Program-made: the position numbers and the translations under genes | Notes under the pieces: generated by a model | What the model was told of the DNA's origin: nothing | Databases searched by the model: none | The model's input: only the letters and a program-made list of their open reading frames with translations | Part shown: positions 8,920-18,469 of the stretch, piece by piece | Layout: every line of letters starts with the position of its first letter | Position numbering within the stretch: the first letter of the stretch is position 1 | Origin: Paludibacter sp. | Lineage (GTDB): Bacteria > Bacteroidota > Bacteroidia > Bacteroidales > Paludibacteraceae | Direction: 5' to 3' | Length of the DNA stretch: 56,328 bases | Assembly: GCA_029973975.1 (NCBI GenBank) | Contig: JARKQF010000158.1 | Coordinates: 1 to 56,328 of the forward strand

Positions 8920-9301
8920 TGGATGATTCTATTCTTAATTGCTGAATTAACTGTCGTGTTGAAGTTTTCCTCACCAGTACATACACCCGGTAGGAAGCAT
9001 TTCCGGCTTTCATCGTACAGATAGAAAATGCAGAAGTGTCTTTTGTTCCTTTATGCAAGACCTGAAAGGCGCTTACCTTATTTCTGCGGAAGAAATCATT
9101 GATGATGCCCGTTGCCTGTTGCTTGCTGAACACATCATTGCTGGCGCCGATGACCAGCTCCACATTGTCATTAAAATGAGCAGAAAGTGTTGCCGCATCT
9201 CCTCCCGCAAGCGCATCTAAAATACTTTCTGAAACTTCCTGTTGGGCGTTAACGACACCCAAAGAACACATTAACATTATAAATGATATCAGGGTTTTCA
9301 T
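8912..9301 (-). CDS. exported DUF4783-like protein
   Basis: The 129-residue protein has a cleavable signal peptide (about residues 1-19, ending VNAQ). The mature part looks like a small NTF2-like alpha+beta fold: SILDALAGGDAATLSAHFNDNVELVI. Such proteins, known in Bacteroidota as DUF4783, often precede nadC; their role is not established. The gene is the first of a two-gene operon with nadC. Confidence 0.8.
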   Translation of the reverse strand: MKTLISFIMLMCSLGVVNAQQEVSESILDALAGGDAATLSAHFNDNVELVIGASNDVFSKQQATGIINDFFRRNKVSAFQVLHKGTKDTSAFSICTMKAGNASYRVYVLVRKTSTRQLIQQLRIESSND

Positions 9302-9400
9302 TGTTCTGTAATTTAAAAGTTCACAAAAACATGCCTTTACAGGCAGGATATCTCGTTAAAAAGTGCCATATTTGCACCTGATTAAAGGTGAAGTTCAGGG

Positions 9401-9432
9401 CAAAAATACATCAATTATTTAGTCAAAGCAAA
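9401..9432 (-). promoter_or_regulatory. promoter of the DUF4783-nadC operon
   Basis: On the minus strand, TTTG (9432-9429), a 20-nt spacer and TATTTTTG (9408-9401) match the Bacteroides housekeeping promoter. The predicted start site near 9394 gives a leader of about 90 nt before the ATG at 9301. Confidence 0.55.
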
Positions 9433-9546
9433 ACTTTTATTTTATTTTATGTATTTGCAGTTTAATTCAATGACGATTTGCGACTGATTTAAACCGGAAG
9501 GATATTAACAAATAGCAGACCATGAATCGTTAAAACCAATCATTAT

Positions 9547-10020
9547 ATGAAATTCATACTCCTGATGATAGGGAAAACCAACGGAACATCTTTACAAAAA
9601 CTGATCGAAGATTATCAAGGGCGGGTACAACATTACCTGAATTTTGAAACAGTTACCATTCCTGAATTAAAAAATACAAAAAATTTATCAGTACAGGAAC
9701 AGAAAGAAAAAGAAGCCGATCTGATATTAAAACAAATTGACAATCAGGATGATATTATATTACTGGATGAGAAAGGGAAACAATTTAGTTCGGTTGCCTT
9801 CGCTGGTTTTCTTGAAAAAAAACTGCATTCATCAGCAAAAAGAATGATTTTTGTTGTAGGTGGTCCGTTTGGATTTTCGCAGAGAATATACGACAGAGCC
9901 AACGGTATGATTTCCATGTCGCCGATGACTTTTTCGCATCAAATGATCCGGTTGATTTTCATAGAACAACTATACAGGGCTATGACGATCATCCGGGGTG
10001 AGAGCTATCATCACGAATAA
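9547..10020 (+). CDS. rlmH: 23S rRNA (pseudouridine-1915-N3)-methyltransferase RlmH
   Basis: RlmH is a SPOUT methyltransferase that modifies helix 69 of 23S rRNA. The 157-residue length is standard. The SAM-binding knot shows LLDEKGKQFSS and VVGGPFGFS, and the C-terminus ends ESYHHE, close to the family's conserved YH tail. It lies upstream of the large histidine kinase gene. No clear promoter of the TAnnTTTG type was found within 100 bp upstream. Confidence 0.96.
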   Translation: MKFILLMIGKTNGTSLQKLIEDYQGRVQHYLNFETVTIPELKNTKNLSVQEQKEKEADLILKQIDNQDDIILLDEKGKQFSSVAFAGFLEKKLHSSAKRMIFVVGGPFGFSQRIYDRANGMISMSPMTFSHQMIRLIFIEQLYRAMTIIRGESYHHE

Positions 10021-10030
10021 GCTTATTTAT

Positions 10031-13000
10031 ATGAGGTTGAAAGGTAAATATAAAATACTTCCGGCAATATTCATCATTTGTTTACTGTCGGGTTTTCTGG
10101 TTGAGTATCTATACCATCAAACCCTTACTCAACCCTTTTCGGCTCAAAAATTCAACAATGCTCTGCATCATGCCATATCAAAATCCGACCGGCTAATCTC
10201 TTCTTCGGGGTTACCTGCGGCTTTGCATGAAGAATCCTTTCTTCAGAAACTGATTGACCAACAGGATCAAATAGCCTTTTATATTTTTGAAAACGAACAA
10301 CTGACAGGGTGGAACACCAATCGTTTTGATGTAGAGTCGGAACATATCGTTCAGGACGAACGATGGCATTATATCAAATTACCCAACGCATACGGCATTT
10401 ATAAGTGGTATAAAGTTAAAGCAAATACGGCAATTGTTGCTTTTATTCCTGTCAGAATGAACTTTCCGTACGAAAACGATTACCTGCAAAATGATTTTCA
10501 TCCACGTTTCGATATCAGTAAAAATGTAACCATTGTTGAAGAAACAAGTCCCGGAGCAGTCAGCGTCAGCACGAAGGAAGGCGATTACCTGTTTAGTCTG
10601 ATACCCGCTCCAAACGACAGTAAAGCACTTCGGATTACTGGTTTTATCCTCTTCTGCATTTCATTTTTGTTGTTTATTTTTATCTATTTCAATATCAACC
10701 ATTTCTTTCGGGTTAAAAAGATTACACAAAGTCAGTATATCGCAGTCACCCTGCTATCCGGACTTATCATATTAATATGCAGCTACATTGATTTCCCGGG
10801 TCTGTTCTTTTCCAACCAACTGTTTTCATCCAATCATTATGCTACCAATCAACTCATCAATTCTTTTACACATCTCTCAGCAATTGGTCTCTTTTTAGTA
10901 GCCGCCATTCTGGTTTATCATCTGAAGGTAAGCTTTTCATACAAGCGTTTGTGGTTAAAGAAATCAGTATTTTATCTTTATGTGCTATTCTACTTCGAAA
11001 CGCTTAAAAGCATAGTTCTAAACTCAAACATCAGTTTTAATATAGCTATTCTGCGCGATATCCATTTTATCAACATCTGGGCGCAAACAATTATCTTTTT
11101 ACTGGGAACCGGAATTTTCTTTTTCTTATTGATAATAAACAGCAAAGAAGATTTCAAAACAAAACCAGGAAAAGAGATAAGCATCGAACTAATGTATATT
11201 GCTGTTATTACTGTATTACATGCACTGATATTCAAGAATTTCACATGGTTGCTTGTCTTATTACTGATTACAATCCTGATTTTTGATTCAATCAGGCGCT
11301 TCTTGTTTAAAAACAAATTCACATTCAATACTTTTGGCCTTTTTATTTTTACAATCAGTATCATCTCTTTTTGGAGTTCCTATCATTTATCCGAATATAA
11401 AAAGCTGATTAAATATAAAATTCAGGCAGAGAATATTATGGTCAACGGCAATTCCGACAACGACCCGATTGCCGAACTCCTACTGGAAGAACTGGACAAA
11501 AATCTGCGGAAAGATGAGACGCTCAAGCAATTAATGCGGGATAAAACCGATACCGACTCAGTCAACAAACACATATATCAAAAACACTTATATGGATTCT
11601 GGAATAAGTACAACGTACAAATTTATCCCGTATCGGGTAATGCTCCGGAAACTGATTATTACGTTCGGTTTCTTGAATTTACGGGCAAAAGACTCAAAAA
11701 CACCGGTTTTTACAGTTTGCCGGCCTCTCTATACGACATGAGTTTTATCGGTTTGGTTGATCTTGTTCTGGACGATCCGGAGATTCTCCATACAGAAAAA
11801 GAATTGCTGGTTTTTGAATTTCAACCGAAGCGGAATTTCAGAAGTTACAGTTTTCCTGATCTATTAATCAGCAAAGAGTCGGATGCATTCAAACAATCCA
11901 ACATCTCAATTGCAAAATATGAGAAATCAAAATTAATTTACAGTGATCAGAAATTCGACTGGAATGAATCGGACATCATGTTCCACGGCCTGGATGACGG
12001 TTTCACCAAAATAAACGATAAGGATCGTGACTATTATGTATATACCAAGAACGACACTCGGATTATCATTACCGAGATTATTCGTACATCATCCCGCAAT
12101 CTGATTTTTTATTCTCTGTTTATCATCCTGGCTTACCTGCTGATAGCCAGGGTTGTTTTCTGGCTATTCGGACTGTTGAAGAATAAAAGAACATATGCAC
12201 TCGGACTGACATCCAAATTTCAACTGGTATTCATATCGCTGTTATTTGTGAGTTTTATCAGTATCCTTGTATTCTCCGTGAATTATATCAGAAGTAATTA
12301 CCGGCAGGAACAAATCGCTGAACTTGAAAAGAAAAAACAATACATCCGGAACTCGCTCCAGGATTTGTATTACTGGACCGAAGATATTGCTACCGTTGAT
12401 GAGCAAAGTCTGAATACCAACTTACAGGAACTCGCATACAGATACCAAACCGATATCAATATTTATGATAACGCCGGAAAACTGAGAGGAAGCTCTCAGT
12501 CGCTTATTTTCAGCAAAAACCTGATTAGCGGTTTGATGTCACCTGAAGTGTATTTTCCTGACCGTACCACGGAAAACCAATATGAGCAAATAGGTAAATT
12601 AGCTTACCTGGCTGCCTATTCAGACCTTATCAACGGTGACTACCTGCAAATCGGTTATATTTCCATTCCTCAATATTTCAGTCAGACCGAAATCAATGCA
12701 AAAATAGAGCAATTTTTAGGAGCCATCATCCAGATATACCTGATTATCATCATCCTTTCTATCATTCTGATCCTGATAGCAGGCCGGCAACTTGCGGAAC
12801 CGTTGCATCAACTTGAAAGCAAGTTGAGATCCATGCGATTGGGGGGTAAAAATGAAAAAATAGAATACAAGTCGAAAGATGAAATCGGCCAATTGGTTGA
12901 ACAATACAACCGTACCGTTGATGAATTAGAGAAAAGCGCCCAGCTTTTACTGACAGCCGAAAGAGAATCGGCATGGAGAACCATGGCAAGACAAGTTGCG

Positions 13001-13636
13001 CATGAAATCAACAATCCCCTGACCCCGATGAAACTGACCATACAACAATTGCAGCGGACAAAAAAAATAGATCCAGAACAGTTTGACGGTTATTTTGAAA
13101 AGGCAGCTCACACGTTGGTGGAGCAAATCGACAATTTATCGCGCATTGCAGGTACTTTCTCACAATTTGCCCGTATGCCCGAAACAAAATTTACAGACGT
13201 AGACATTGCCGGGAAACTCGTTTCAGTCGTAAATCTGTTTCAACACAACTATGAAAACATCCGTATCAGTTATAGCGGACCTGAAAATGACATCATTGTA
13301 TCCGGTGATCCCGAACAAATCATTCAGGTATTCAATAATATCCTGAAAAATGCCACGCAATCTATCAAAAAAGAAGTAAAAGGTAAAATTGATGTCACCC
13401 TGAAACTTCAGGAAGATACCGTTATTATTCGTTTTACTGATAACGGGACAGGTATTTCCGAAACCATCCGAAACGAAATTTTCAAGCCCAACTTCACAAC
13501 AAAAAGTGCCGGTATGGGATTAGGATTAAGTATTTCAAAAAGTATCATCGAACACATGGGAGGTCATATTTCTTTTATCACGAAAGATAATGAAGGAACT
13601 ACATTCGAAATCAGAGTAAATAAAAAAATCAAATAA
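10031..13636 (+). CDS. very large membrane sensor histidine kinase (HAMP-HisKA-HATPase)
   Basis: The product is 1201 residues from the ATG at 10031; a GTG at 9998 inside rlmH would add eleven residues and is less likely. Hydrophobicity suggests a first membrane segment at 10-30, an exported region, a cluster of about eight segments between 205 and 455, a large soluble stretch at 465-700, and further segments near 705, 750 and 900. A second extracytoplasmic domain lies at about 770-890. A HAMP-like region follows (915-970), then the phospho-acceptor His991 in VAHEINNPLTP and a C-terminal ATPase with DNGTGI and GMGLGLSI. The HEINNPL form resembles NtrY kinases. No response regulator is adjacent, so the partner is unknown. 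Confidence 0.9.
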   Translation: MRLKGKYKILPAIFIICLLSGFLVEYLYHQTLTQPFSAQKFNNALHHAISKSDRLISSSGLPAALHEESFLQKLIDQQDQIAFYIFENEQLTGWNTNRFDVESEHIVQDERWHYIKLPNAYGIYKWYKVKANTAIVAFIPVRMNFPYENDYLQNDFHPRFDISKNVTIVEETSPGAVSVSTKEGDYLFSLIPAPNDSKALRITGFILFCISFLLFIFIYFNINHFFRVKKITQSQYIAVTLLSGLIILICSYIDFPGLFFSNQLFSSNHYATNQLINSFTHLSAIGLFLVAAILVYHLKVSFSYKRLWLKKSVFYLYVLFYFETLKSIVLNSNISFNIAILRDIHFINIWAQTIIFLLGTGIFFFLLIINSKEDFKTKPGKEISIELMYIAVITVLHALIFKNFTWLLVLLLITILIFDSIRRFLFKNKFTFNTFGLFIFTISIISFWSSYHLSEYKKLIKYKIQAENIMVNGNSDNDPIAELLLEELDKNLRKDETLKQLMRDKTDTDSVNKHIYQKHLYGFWNKYNVQIYPVSGNAPETDYYVRFLEFTGKRLKNTGFYSLPASLYDMSFIGLVDLVLDDPEILHTEKELLVFEFQPKRNFRSYSFPDLLISKESDAFKQSNISIAKYEKSKLIYSDQKFDWNESDIMFHGLDDGFTKINDKDRDYYVYTKNDTRIIITEIIRTSSRNLIFYSLFIILAYLLIARVVFWLFGLLKNKRTYALGLTSKFQLVFISLLFVSFISILVFSVNYIRSNYRQEQIAELEKKKQYIRNSLQDLYYWTEDIATVDEQSLNTNLQELAYRYQTDINIYDNAGKLRGSSQSLIFSKNLISGLMSPEVYFPDRTTENQYEQIGKLAYLAAYSDLINGDYLQIGYISIPQYFSQTEINAKIEQFLGAIIQIYLIIIILSIILILIAGRQLAEPLHQLESKLRSMRLGGKNEKIEYKSKDEIGQLVEQYNRTVDELEKSAQLLLTAERESAWRTMARQVAHEINNPLTPMKLTIQQLQRTKKIDPEQFDGYFEKAAHTLVEQIDNLSRIAGTFSQFARMPETKFTDVDIAGKLVSVVNLFQHNYENIRISYSGPENDIIVSGDPEQIIQVFNNILKNATQSIKKEVKGKIDVTLKLQEDTVIIRFTDNGTGISETIRNEIFKPNFTTKSAGMGLGLSISKSIIEHMGGHISFITKDNEGTTFEIRVNKKIK

Positions 13637-13652
13637 ATAAGGAAGTTGAAAT

Positions 13653-15821
13653 ATGAAAAGCAGAATTCTTTTTACATTGTTGATGATGATCACATTCACA
13701 ACCAATGCAGATCAGTTTTTATACGACATCACGGATGGTAAGTTCAGACCGGAAAAGAGTCAAATTCCGGTATCCATGAATGACGGAGAACATTACACGC
13801 TGATGGTTGACAGTCAGACTATTGTAAAATACAGTTACAAATCAGGAGCCGCCGTTGACACCTTGTTATCAATCAACAAAGTAAAAAATAAATTAATTGA
13901 CTCTTTTTCGGGCTATATCTTAAGTCCGAAAGAAACCAAAATATTGGTTTACACGAATACAAAAAAGCGTTACCGGCGTTCTTTTACAGCCGATTACTAC
14001 ATTTACGACATCAAATACAGAGAGTTTGATCCCCTCTCATCCAAAACACCTCAGGAAGCTCCTGTTTTTTCGGCAGATGACCGGTACATAGCCTTTGCTC
14101 ATGGTAATAACCTGCACATGAAAAAGGTTGACTTCAAAACAGACATCCAGATTACCAAAGACGGAGAAGCAGGTAAAATCAGTAATGGCATATCGGACTG
14201 GTTGTATGAAGAAGAGTTTGGAACAACGTATCATTACGATTGGTGCCCCGACAGTAAACTCCTTGCTTTCATCAAATTCGATGAAAGAGAAGTGAAAGAG
14301 TTTTCTTTTCAAACTTTCTTAAGCAAGGAAGAACCCGGATTCCTGCTTTATCCGGAAACAACCCGATTTAAATATCCCAAAGCGGGAGAAAAGAACCCTA
14401 AAGCCATAGTATGTATTTACGATGATTTCAACAAAACTACACGTATTGTCGATCTGAAACAGCAGAACGACTACTACATCCCCAGAATCAAATGGACCGG
14501 CAACGCGAGTCAATTGGCTGTTTTTTCGATGAACAGAAACCAAAACCGGTTGGACATGTATTTTGCAAATCCCAGGACCGGTATCGCACGTTTAATCACC
14601 AGGGAAGAAAGTAAAACATACATAGATTATCAAAATATCGATTTGTTGAGATTTCGTAAAGACAATACCGGTTTTTATGGTGTTAGCGACCGTGACGGCT
14701 ACTTGCACATCTACCAGCATCGTATGGATGGCACCATCGCACGACAAATCACCAAAGGAGAATGGGACATAACTGATTTTTACGGAGTGGACGAACGCAG
14801 AAACATCGTATACTATCAAAGCGCTGAACTTTCACCCGTACAAAGAAATATTTTTTCAATCGATGCAAAAGGTAAAAAAATCTGCCTGACTGATGCAAAA
14901 GGTAAAAACAATGCCTGGTTCAGCTCCGGATTCAACTATTTCATTCATGAATTTTCCAGTGTAACTGAACCTGAAAAGTTAATAATCAGAAGCAATAACG
15001 GAGCAAGGATAAGAGACCTGCAAGACAACACTGCTCTTGCATCCGCCTTTCAATCACTTCATCTTAACAACAAAGAATTCTTTAACTTTACAACATCAGA
15101 CAACATCAGATTATATGGTTGGATGCTCAAACCTTCCGGCTTCGACCCTGATAAAAAATATCCGGTTCTTATGATTCAGTATTCTGGTCCGGGTTCCCAG
15201 GAAGCTCTCAACGAATGGAGTATCGGATGGGAATACTACCTGTCTCAGAAAGGTTATCTGGTAGTATGTGTCGATGGTAGGGGAACTGCCTCAAGAGGAG
15301 CGACTTTCATGAAATCAACCTACAAACAACTGGGTGTGCTGGAAGCCAGAGACCAGACCGAAACTGCAAAATACCTGGGTGGTCTGAGCTATGTTGATAA
15401 AACCAGAATTGGCATCTGGGGCTGGAGTTACGGAGGCTCTGTGGTGTTATGGGCAATGAGTAGCGGCGAAAAAGTATTCAAAGCTGGCATATCTGTTGCA
15501 CCCGTTACCGACTGGCGTTTTTACAATACTGCTTATACAGAAAGATTCATGCAAACTCCGGAAGAAAATTTTGCCGGATACGAACAAACATCAGCAGTAA
15601 TGAAAGCAGGACAGCTGGAAGGAAAGCTACTGATTGTACATGGCACGGCCGACGACAATGTACACTATAATAACACCTTGATTTATACGGATAAACTGGT
15701 TGAAGCAGGCAAACAATTCGAAATGCATATTTATACAGACAAAAACCATAGTATAACCGGACAACAAACAAGACGTCATCTGTACACACGAATGAGTGAT
15801 TTTATCCTCAGGGAACTATAA
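13653..15821 (+). CDS. dipeptidyl-peptidase IV-type serine peptidase (S9 family)
   Basis: The 722-residue enzyme has a signal peptide (about 1-20), a beta-propeller N-terminal domain, and a C-terminal alpha/beta hydrolase. Catalytic residues can be placed: Ser592 in GWSYGG, Asp668 in GTADDNVH and His699 in DKNHS. A DWLYEEEF segment near residue 185 matches the double-Glu motif that binds the peptide amino terminus in DPP IV. The family removes dipeptides from peptides with proline or alanine second, usually in the periplasm. It starts 16 bp after the kinase gene with an AAGGAAG ribosome site, so it may share the transcript. Confidence 0.93.
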   Translation: MKSRILFTLLMMITFTTNADQFLYDITDGKFRPEKSQIPVSMNDGEHYTLMVDSQTIVKYSYKSGAAVDTLLSINKVKNKLIDSFSGYILSPKETKILVYTNTKKRYRRSFTADYYIYDIKYREFDPLSSKTPQEAPVFSADDRYIAFAHGNNLHMKKVDFKTDIQITKDGEAGKISNGISDWLYEEEFGTTYHYDWCPDSKLLAFIKFDEREVKEFSFQTFLSKEEPGFLLYPETTRFKYPKAGEKNPKAIVCIYDDFNKTTRIVDLKQQNDYYIPRIKWTGNASQLAVFSMNRNQNRLDMYFANPRTGIARLITREESKTYIDYQNIDLLRFRKDNTGFYGVSDRDGYLHIYQHRMDGTIARQITKGEWDITDFYGVDERRNIVYYQSAELSPVQRNIFSIDAKGKKICLTDAKGKNNAWFSSGFNYFIHEFSSVTEPEKLIIRSNNGARIRDLQDNTALASAFQSLHLNNKEFFNFTTSDNIRLYGWMLKPSGFDPDKKYPVLMIQYSGPGSQEALNEWSIGWEYYLSQKGYLVVCVDGRGTASRGATFMKSTYKQLGVLEARDQTETAKYLGGLSYVDKTRIGIWGWSYGGSVVLWAMSSGEKVFKAGISVAPVTDWRFYNTAYTERFMQTPEENFAGYEQTSAVMKAGQLEGKLLIVHGTADDNVHYNNTLIYTDKLVEAGKQFEMHIYTDKNHSITGQQTRRHLYTRMSDFILREL

Positions 15822-15855
15822 AATATGTTTTAGAACAGAATTAAACTACGTTATT

Positions 15856-15889
15856 TTTGTGGTTAAGCCATGGAAAAATTGTATTTTTG
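15856..15889 (+). promoter_or_regulatory. promoter of the hexose permease-ROK kinase operon
   Basis: TTTG at 15856-15859 and TATTTTTG at 15882-15889 are separated by 22 nt. Another TATTTTTG at 15852-15859 overlaps the -33 box, so two overlapping start signals are possible. The permease ATG is at 15947. Confidence 0.5.
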
Positions 15890-15946
15890 TGCGTTTTATA
15901 AAAAAATAATCAATTTATCCAAATAACTAATCAATCTATTAACAAA

Positions 15947-17242
15947 ATGAGTACACAAAAGAAACAAGGCAGCAACGTCATTGCCATTATTGTGATGATA
16001 TTCCTTTTCGGAATGATATCATTTGTAACAAATCTAGCATCTCCGATGGGAGATATTTTGAAGTTCCAGTTTAATGTTCCTAACTGGATGGGGACATTGG
16101 GAGTGTTTGCAAACTTTATTGCTTATGCTGTGATGGGTTATCCTTCGGGAAACTTACTTCAAAAGCTCGGTTATAAAAAAACCGCGCTGATAGCTATTGC
16201 TATAGGATTTGTCGGAGTTGGAATACAAACTCTTTCAGGAGCATTCGGAAGCTTTGGCATTTATTTATTAGGTGCTTTTGTTGCCGGTTTCTCAATGTGT
16301 CTGCTTAATACTGTGGTAAATCCGATGTTAAATACGCTTGGAGGCGGTGGAAACAAAGGAAATCAACTTATTCAAATCGGTGGTTCTTTCAACTCATTAA
16401 GTGGTACAGCTGTTATCGTACTAACGGGCATCCTGATTCCTGCAATCGCTGATGCCAAAATCAGTGATGTATTCCCATTGATGTATGCTGCCCTGGCCAT
16501 TTTTGCATTTGCTTTTCTCGTGATTTCACGTACTTCCATTCCGGAAAAAACAAGAGAACAAAAACAGGCTTCTGCAGTAAAATCAGGCTACAGCGCTCTG
16601 TCGTTCCGTCACTTTGTATTGGGTGCTATTGGTATTTTTGTTTATGTAGGCGTTGAAGTTGGTGTTCCCAATGTACTGAATAAATGGTTGCAAAATCCAA
16701 TCGGTGACGGTGGTGTTGGCATTGCAGAAGCTGTGGCCGGCTCTGTCGCTGCAACTTATTGGTTGTTAATGCTTGTCGGTCGTTTGTTGGGTGCTGCCAT
16801 CGGGAGCAAGGTTTCTGCAAAAGCCATGTTGGGAGTTGCTTCTGTTGTAGGTTTAACACTTACATTAGCTGCCATGTTCGCACCTACTGATGTCTTGGTT
16901 AACTTACCTGTTTTCAAAGGCGGATCTGAACTATTCGGCCTGGCAGAAGTACCTGTAAATGCTGCGTTATTAGTTTTGATTGGGCTTTGTACTTCCGTTA
17001 TGTGGGGTGGTATTTTCAACCTTGCTGTTGAAGGCCTTGGAAAATATACTGAAAAAGCATCCGGAATTTTCATGGTACTCGTTTGCGGTGGCGGTATATT
17101 ACCATTACTCCAAAATGCTATTGTTGACGGTACAAGCGACTACCTGGTTAGTTATTGGGTAATTGCAGCCGGTCTTGTATACCTATTGTTCTATGCACTT
17201 GTAGGAAGTAAAAATGTAAACAAGGATATTCCTGTTGAATAA
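15947..17242 (+). CDS. MFS sugar permease of the FucP/GluP type
   Basis: This 431-residue protein has about twelve transmembrane helices and resembles the fucose/glucose-galactose H+ symporters of Bacteroidota. The first helix region, FLFGMISFVTNLASPMGDIL, and the internal LLNTVVNPMLNTLGGGGNKGNQ resemble the FucP-family substrate-site segments. Sugar is taken up across the inner membrane by proton symport. The ROK sugar kinase follows after 50 bp on the same strand, which suggests uptake and phosphorylation of glucose or a related hexose. The exact sugar is inferred from this pairing only. Confidence 0.9.
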   Translation: MSTQKKQGSNVIAIIVMIFLFGMISFVTNLASPMGDILKFQFNVPNWMGTLGVFANFIAYAVMGYPSGNLLQKLGYKKTALIAIAIGFVGVGIQTLSGAFGSFGIYLLGAFVAGFSMCLLNTVVNPMLNTLGGGGNKGNQLIQIGGSFNSLSGTAVIVLTGILIPAIADAKISDVFPLMYAALAIFAFAFLVISRTSIPEKTREQKQASAVKSGYSALSFRHFVLGAIGIFVYVGVEVGVPNVLNKWLQNPIGDGGVGIAEAVAGSVAATYWLLMLVGRLLGAAIGSKVSAKAMLGVASVVGLTLTLAAMFAPTDVLVNLPVFKGGSELFGLAEVPVNAALLVLIGLCTSVMWGGIFNLAVEGLGKYTEKASGIFMVLVCGGGILPLLQNAIVDGTSDYLVSYWVIAAGLVYLLFYALVGSKNVNKDIPVE

Positions 17243-17292
17243 AAATTAATCATTTGTTTATTAATAAATTAATTTAAATAGATCAAACCATT

Positions 17293-18249
17293 ATGGAGAA
17301 ACCTTATGTTATAGGCATGGATATGGGCGGAACCAATACTGTTTTCGGTATTGTAGATGCCCGTGGAAATGTACTTTCAAAATCAGCAGTAAAAACAGGA
17401 ACTCATCAGGATATCAACCTGTATATTAACGATATTTATGTTGAACTCAACAAATTGATTGAAGGTGCCGGAGGCATTTCAAAAATCAAAGGTATTGGTG
17501 TTGGCGCCCCAAACGGAAATTATTATACCGGGAATATCGAATTTGCACCCAACCTGAACTGGAAGGGAGTAATACCATTTTCAAATTTAATGTCTGAAAA
17601 ATTCGGCATTCCAACCGTATTGACCAACGACGCAAATGCCGCTGCTATCGGAGAAATGACTTATGGTGCTGCACGCGGGATGAAAAACTTCATCATGATT
17701 ACACTTGGAACCGGAGTGGGAAGCGGAATTGTTATCGATGGAAAGTTAGTTTACGGGCATGACGGTTTTGCCGGAGAGCTGGGACACACTTGTTCTGTAC
17801 GCAACAATGGTCGTCAGTGCGCTTGCGGTAAAACAGGCTGTCTGGAAACTTATGCGTCAGCAAACGGAGTTGCACGTACAGCACGTGAGATTCTGGAAAC
17901 AAGAAAAGATGACAGTTTGCTGCGAAACATTCCTGCTGAATCGATTACATCGAAAGACGTGCATGATGCAGCTCTGCAGGGAGATCAGGTTGCATTGGAA
18001 ATTTTTGAATATACAGGTAAGATATTAGGCGAAGCTTTGTCGGATTTTGTCGCGTTCAGTGCCCCTGAAGCTATCGTATTATTTGGTGGTTTGACAAAAT
18101 CGGGTGATTACATCATGAAGCCGATTGTTGAGCACATGGAGAAAAATCTGCTTGCTATTTGGAAAGGTAAAGTCAAAGTGTTATTCTCTGATTTAAAAGA
18201 AGCCGATGCTGCTATCCTCGGGGCAAGCGCATTAGCCTGGGAGATTTAA
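17293..18249 (+). CDS. ROK family sugar kinase, probable glucokinase
   Basis: The 318-residue kinase starts with the phosphate-1 motif GMDMGGTNT. It has the ROK catalytic ELGH motif (GFAGELGHTC) and the zinc-binding cysteines of CACGKTGCLE. These enzymes phosphorylate glucose, or N-acyl hexosamines, with ATP in the cytoplasm. The upstream permease gene supports a glucose role. A terminator follows within 30 bp, closing the operon. Confidence 0.92.
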   Translation: MEKPYVIGMDMGGTNTVFGIVDARGNVLSKSAVKTGTHQDINLYINDIYVELNKLIEGAGGISKIKGIGVGAPNGNYYTGNIEFAPNLNWKGVIPFSNLMSEKFGIPTVLTNDANAAAIGEMTYGAARGMKNFIMITLGTGVGSGIVIDGKLVYGHDGFAGELGHTCSVRNNGRQCACGKTGCLETYASANGVARTAREILETRKDDSLLRNIPAESITSKDVHDAALQGDQVALEIFEYTGKILGEALSDFVAFSAPEAIVLFGGLTKSGDYIMKPIVEHMEKNLLAIWKGKVKVLFSDLKEADAAILGASALAWEI

Positions 18250-18274
18250 CTACAGGATTTATCAATAATTTTAC

Positions 18275-18315
18275 AAGCCCGGAACATCATTTTGTATGCT
18301 TCCGGGTTTGTTTTT
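18275..18315 (+). terminator. terminator of the permease-ROK operon, overlapping the tRNA promoter
   Basis: AAGCCCGGAA (18275-18284) pairs with TTCCGGGTTT (18300-18309), with one G-U, and a T-rich tract follows. The TTTG inside the right arm (18307-18310) is also the -33 box of the tRNA promoter. Confidence 0.75.
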
Positions 18316-18336
18316 AAAAATAAATATTTACCTTTG
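18307..18336 (+). promoter_or_regulatory. promoter of tRNA-Ser(CGA)
   Basis: TTTG at 18307-18310, an 18-nt spacer and TACCTTTG at 18329-18336 match the Bacteroides consensus. The tRNA starts 11 bp after the -7 box, so transcription must begin almost at the mature 5' end. Confidence 0.65.
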
Positions 18337-18346
18337 CGCTGTTTTT

Positions 18347-18433
18347 GGAAAGTTGCCGGAGTGGTCGAACGGGCCGCACTCGAAATGCGGTGTACGGGTA
18401 ACTGTACCGGGGGTTCGAATCCCTCACTTTCCG
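18347..18433 (+). tRNA. tRNA-Ser(CGA)
   Basis: The 87-nt cloverleaf has acceptor arms GGAAAGT (18347-18353) and ACTTTCC (18426-18432), discriminator G at 18433, and anticodon stem CCGCA/TGCGG around loop CTCGAAA. The anticodon is CGA, reading UCG. There is a long variable arm typical of serine tRNAs and a T loop GGTTCGAATCC. CCA is not encoded (the next bases are CAC). Confidence 0.95.
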
Positions 18434-18469
18434 CACAACATTCAACCCATATTATCAGTCTACCATCAA

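Noticed and set aside
9998..10030. GTG start of the histidine kinase inside rlmH
   Set aside because: ATG at 10031 starts a better N-terminus.
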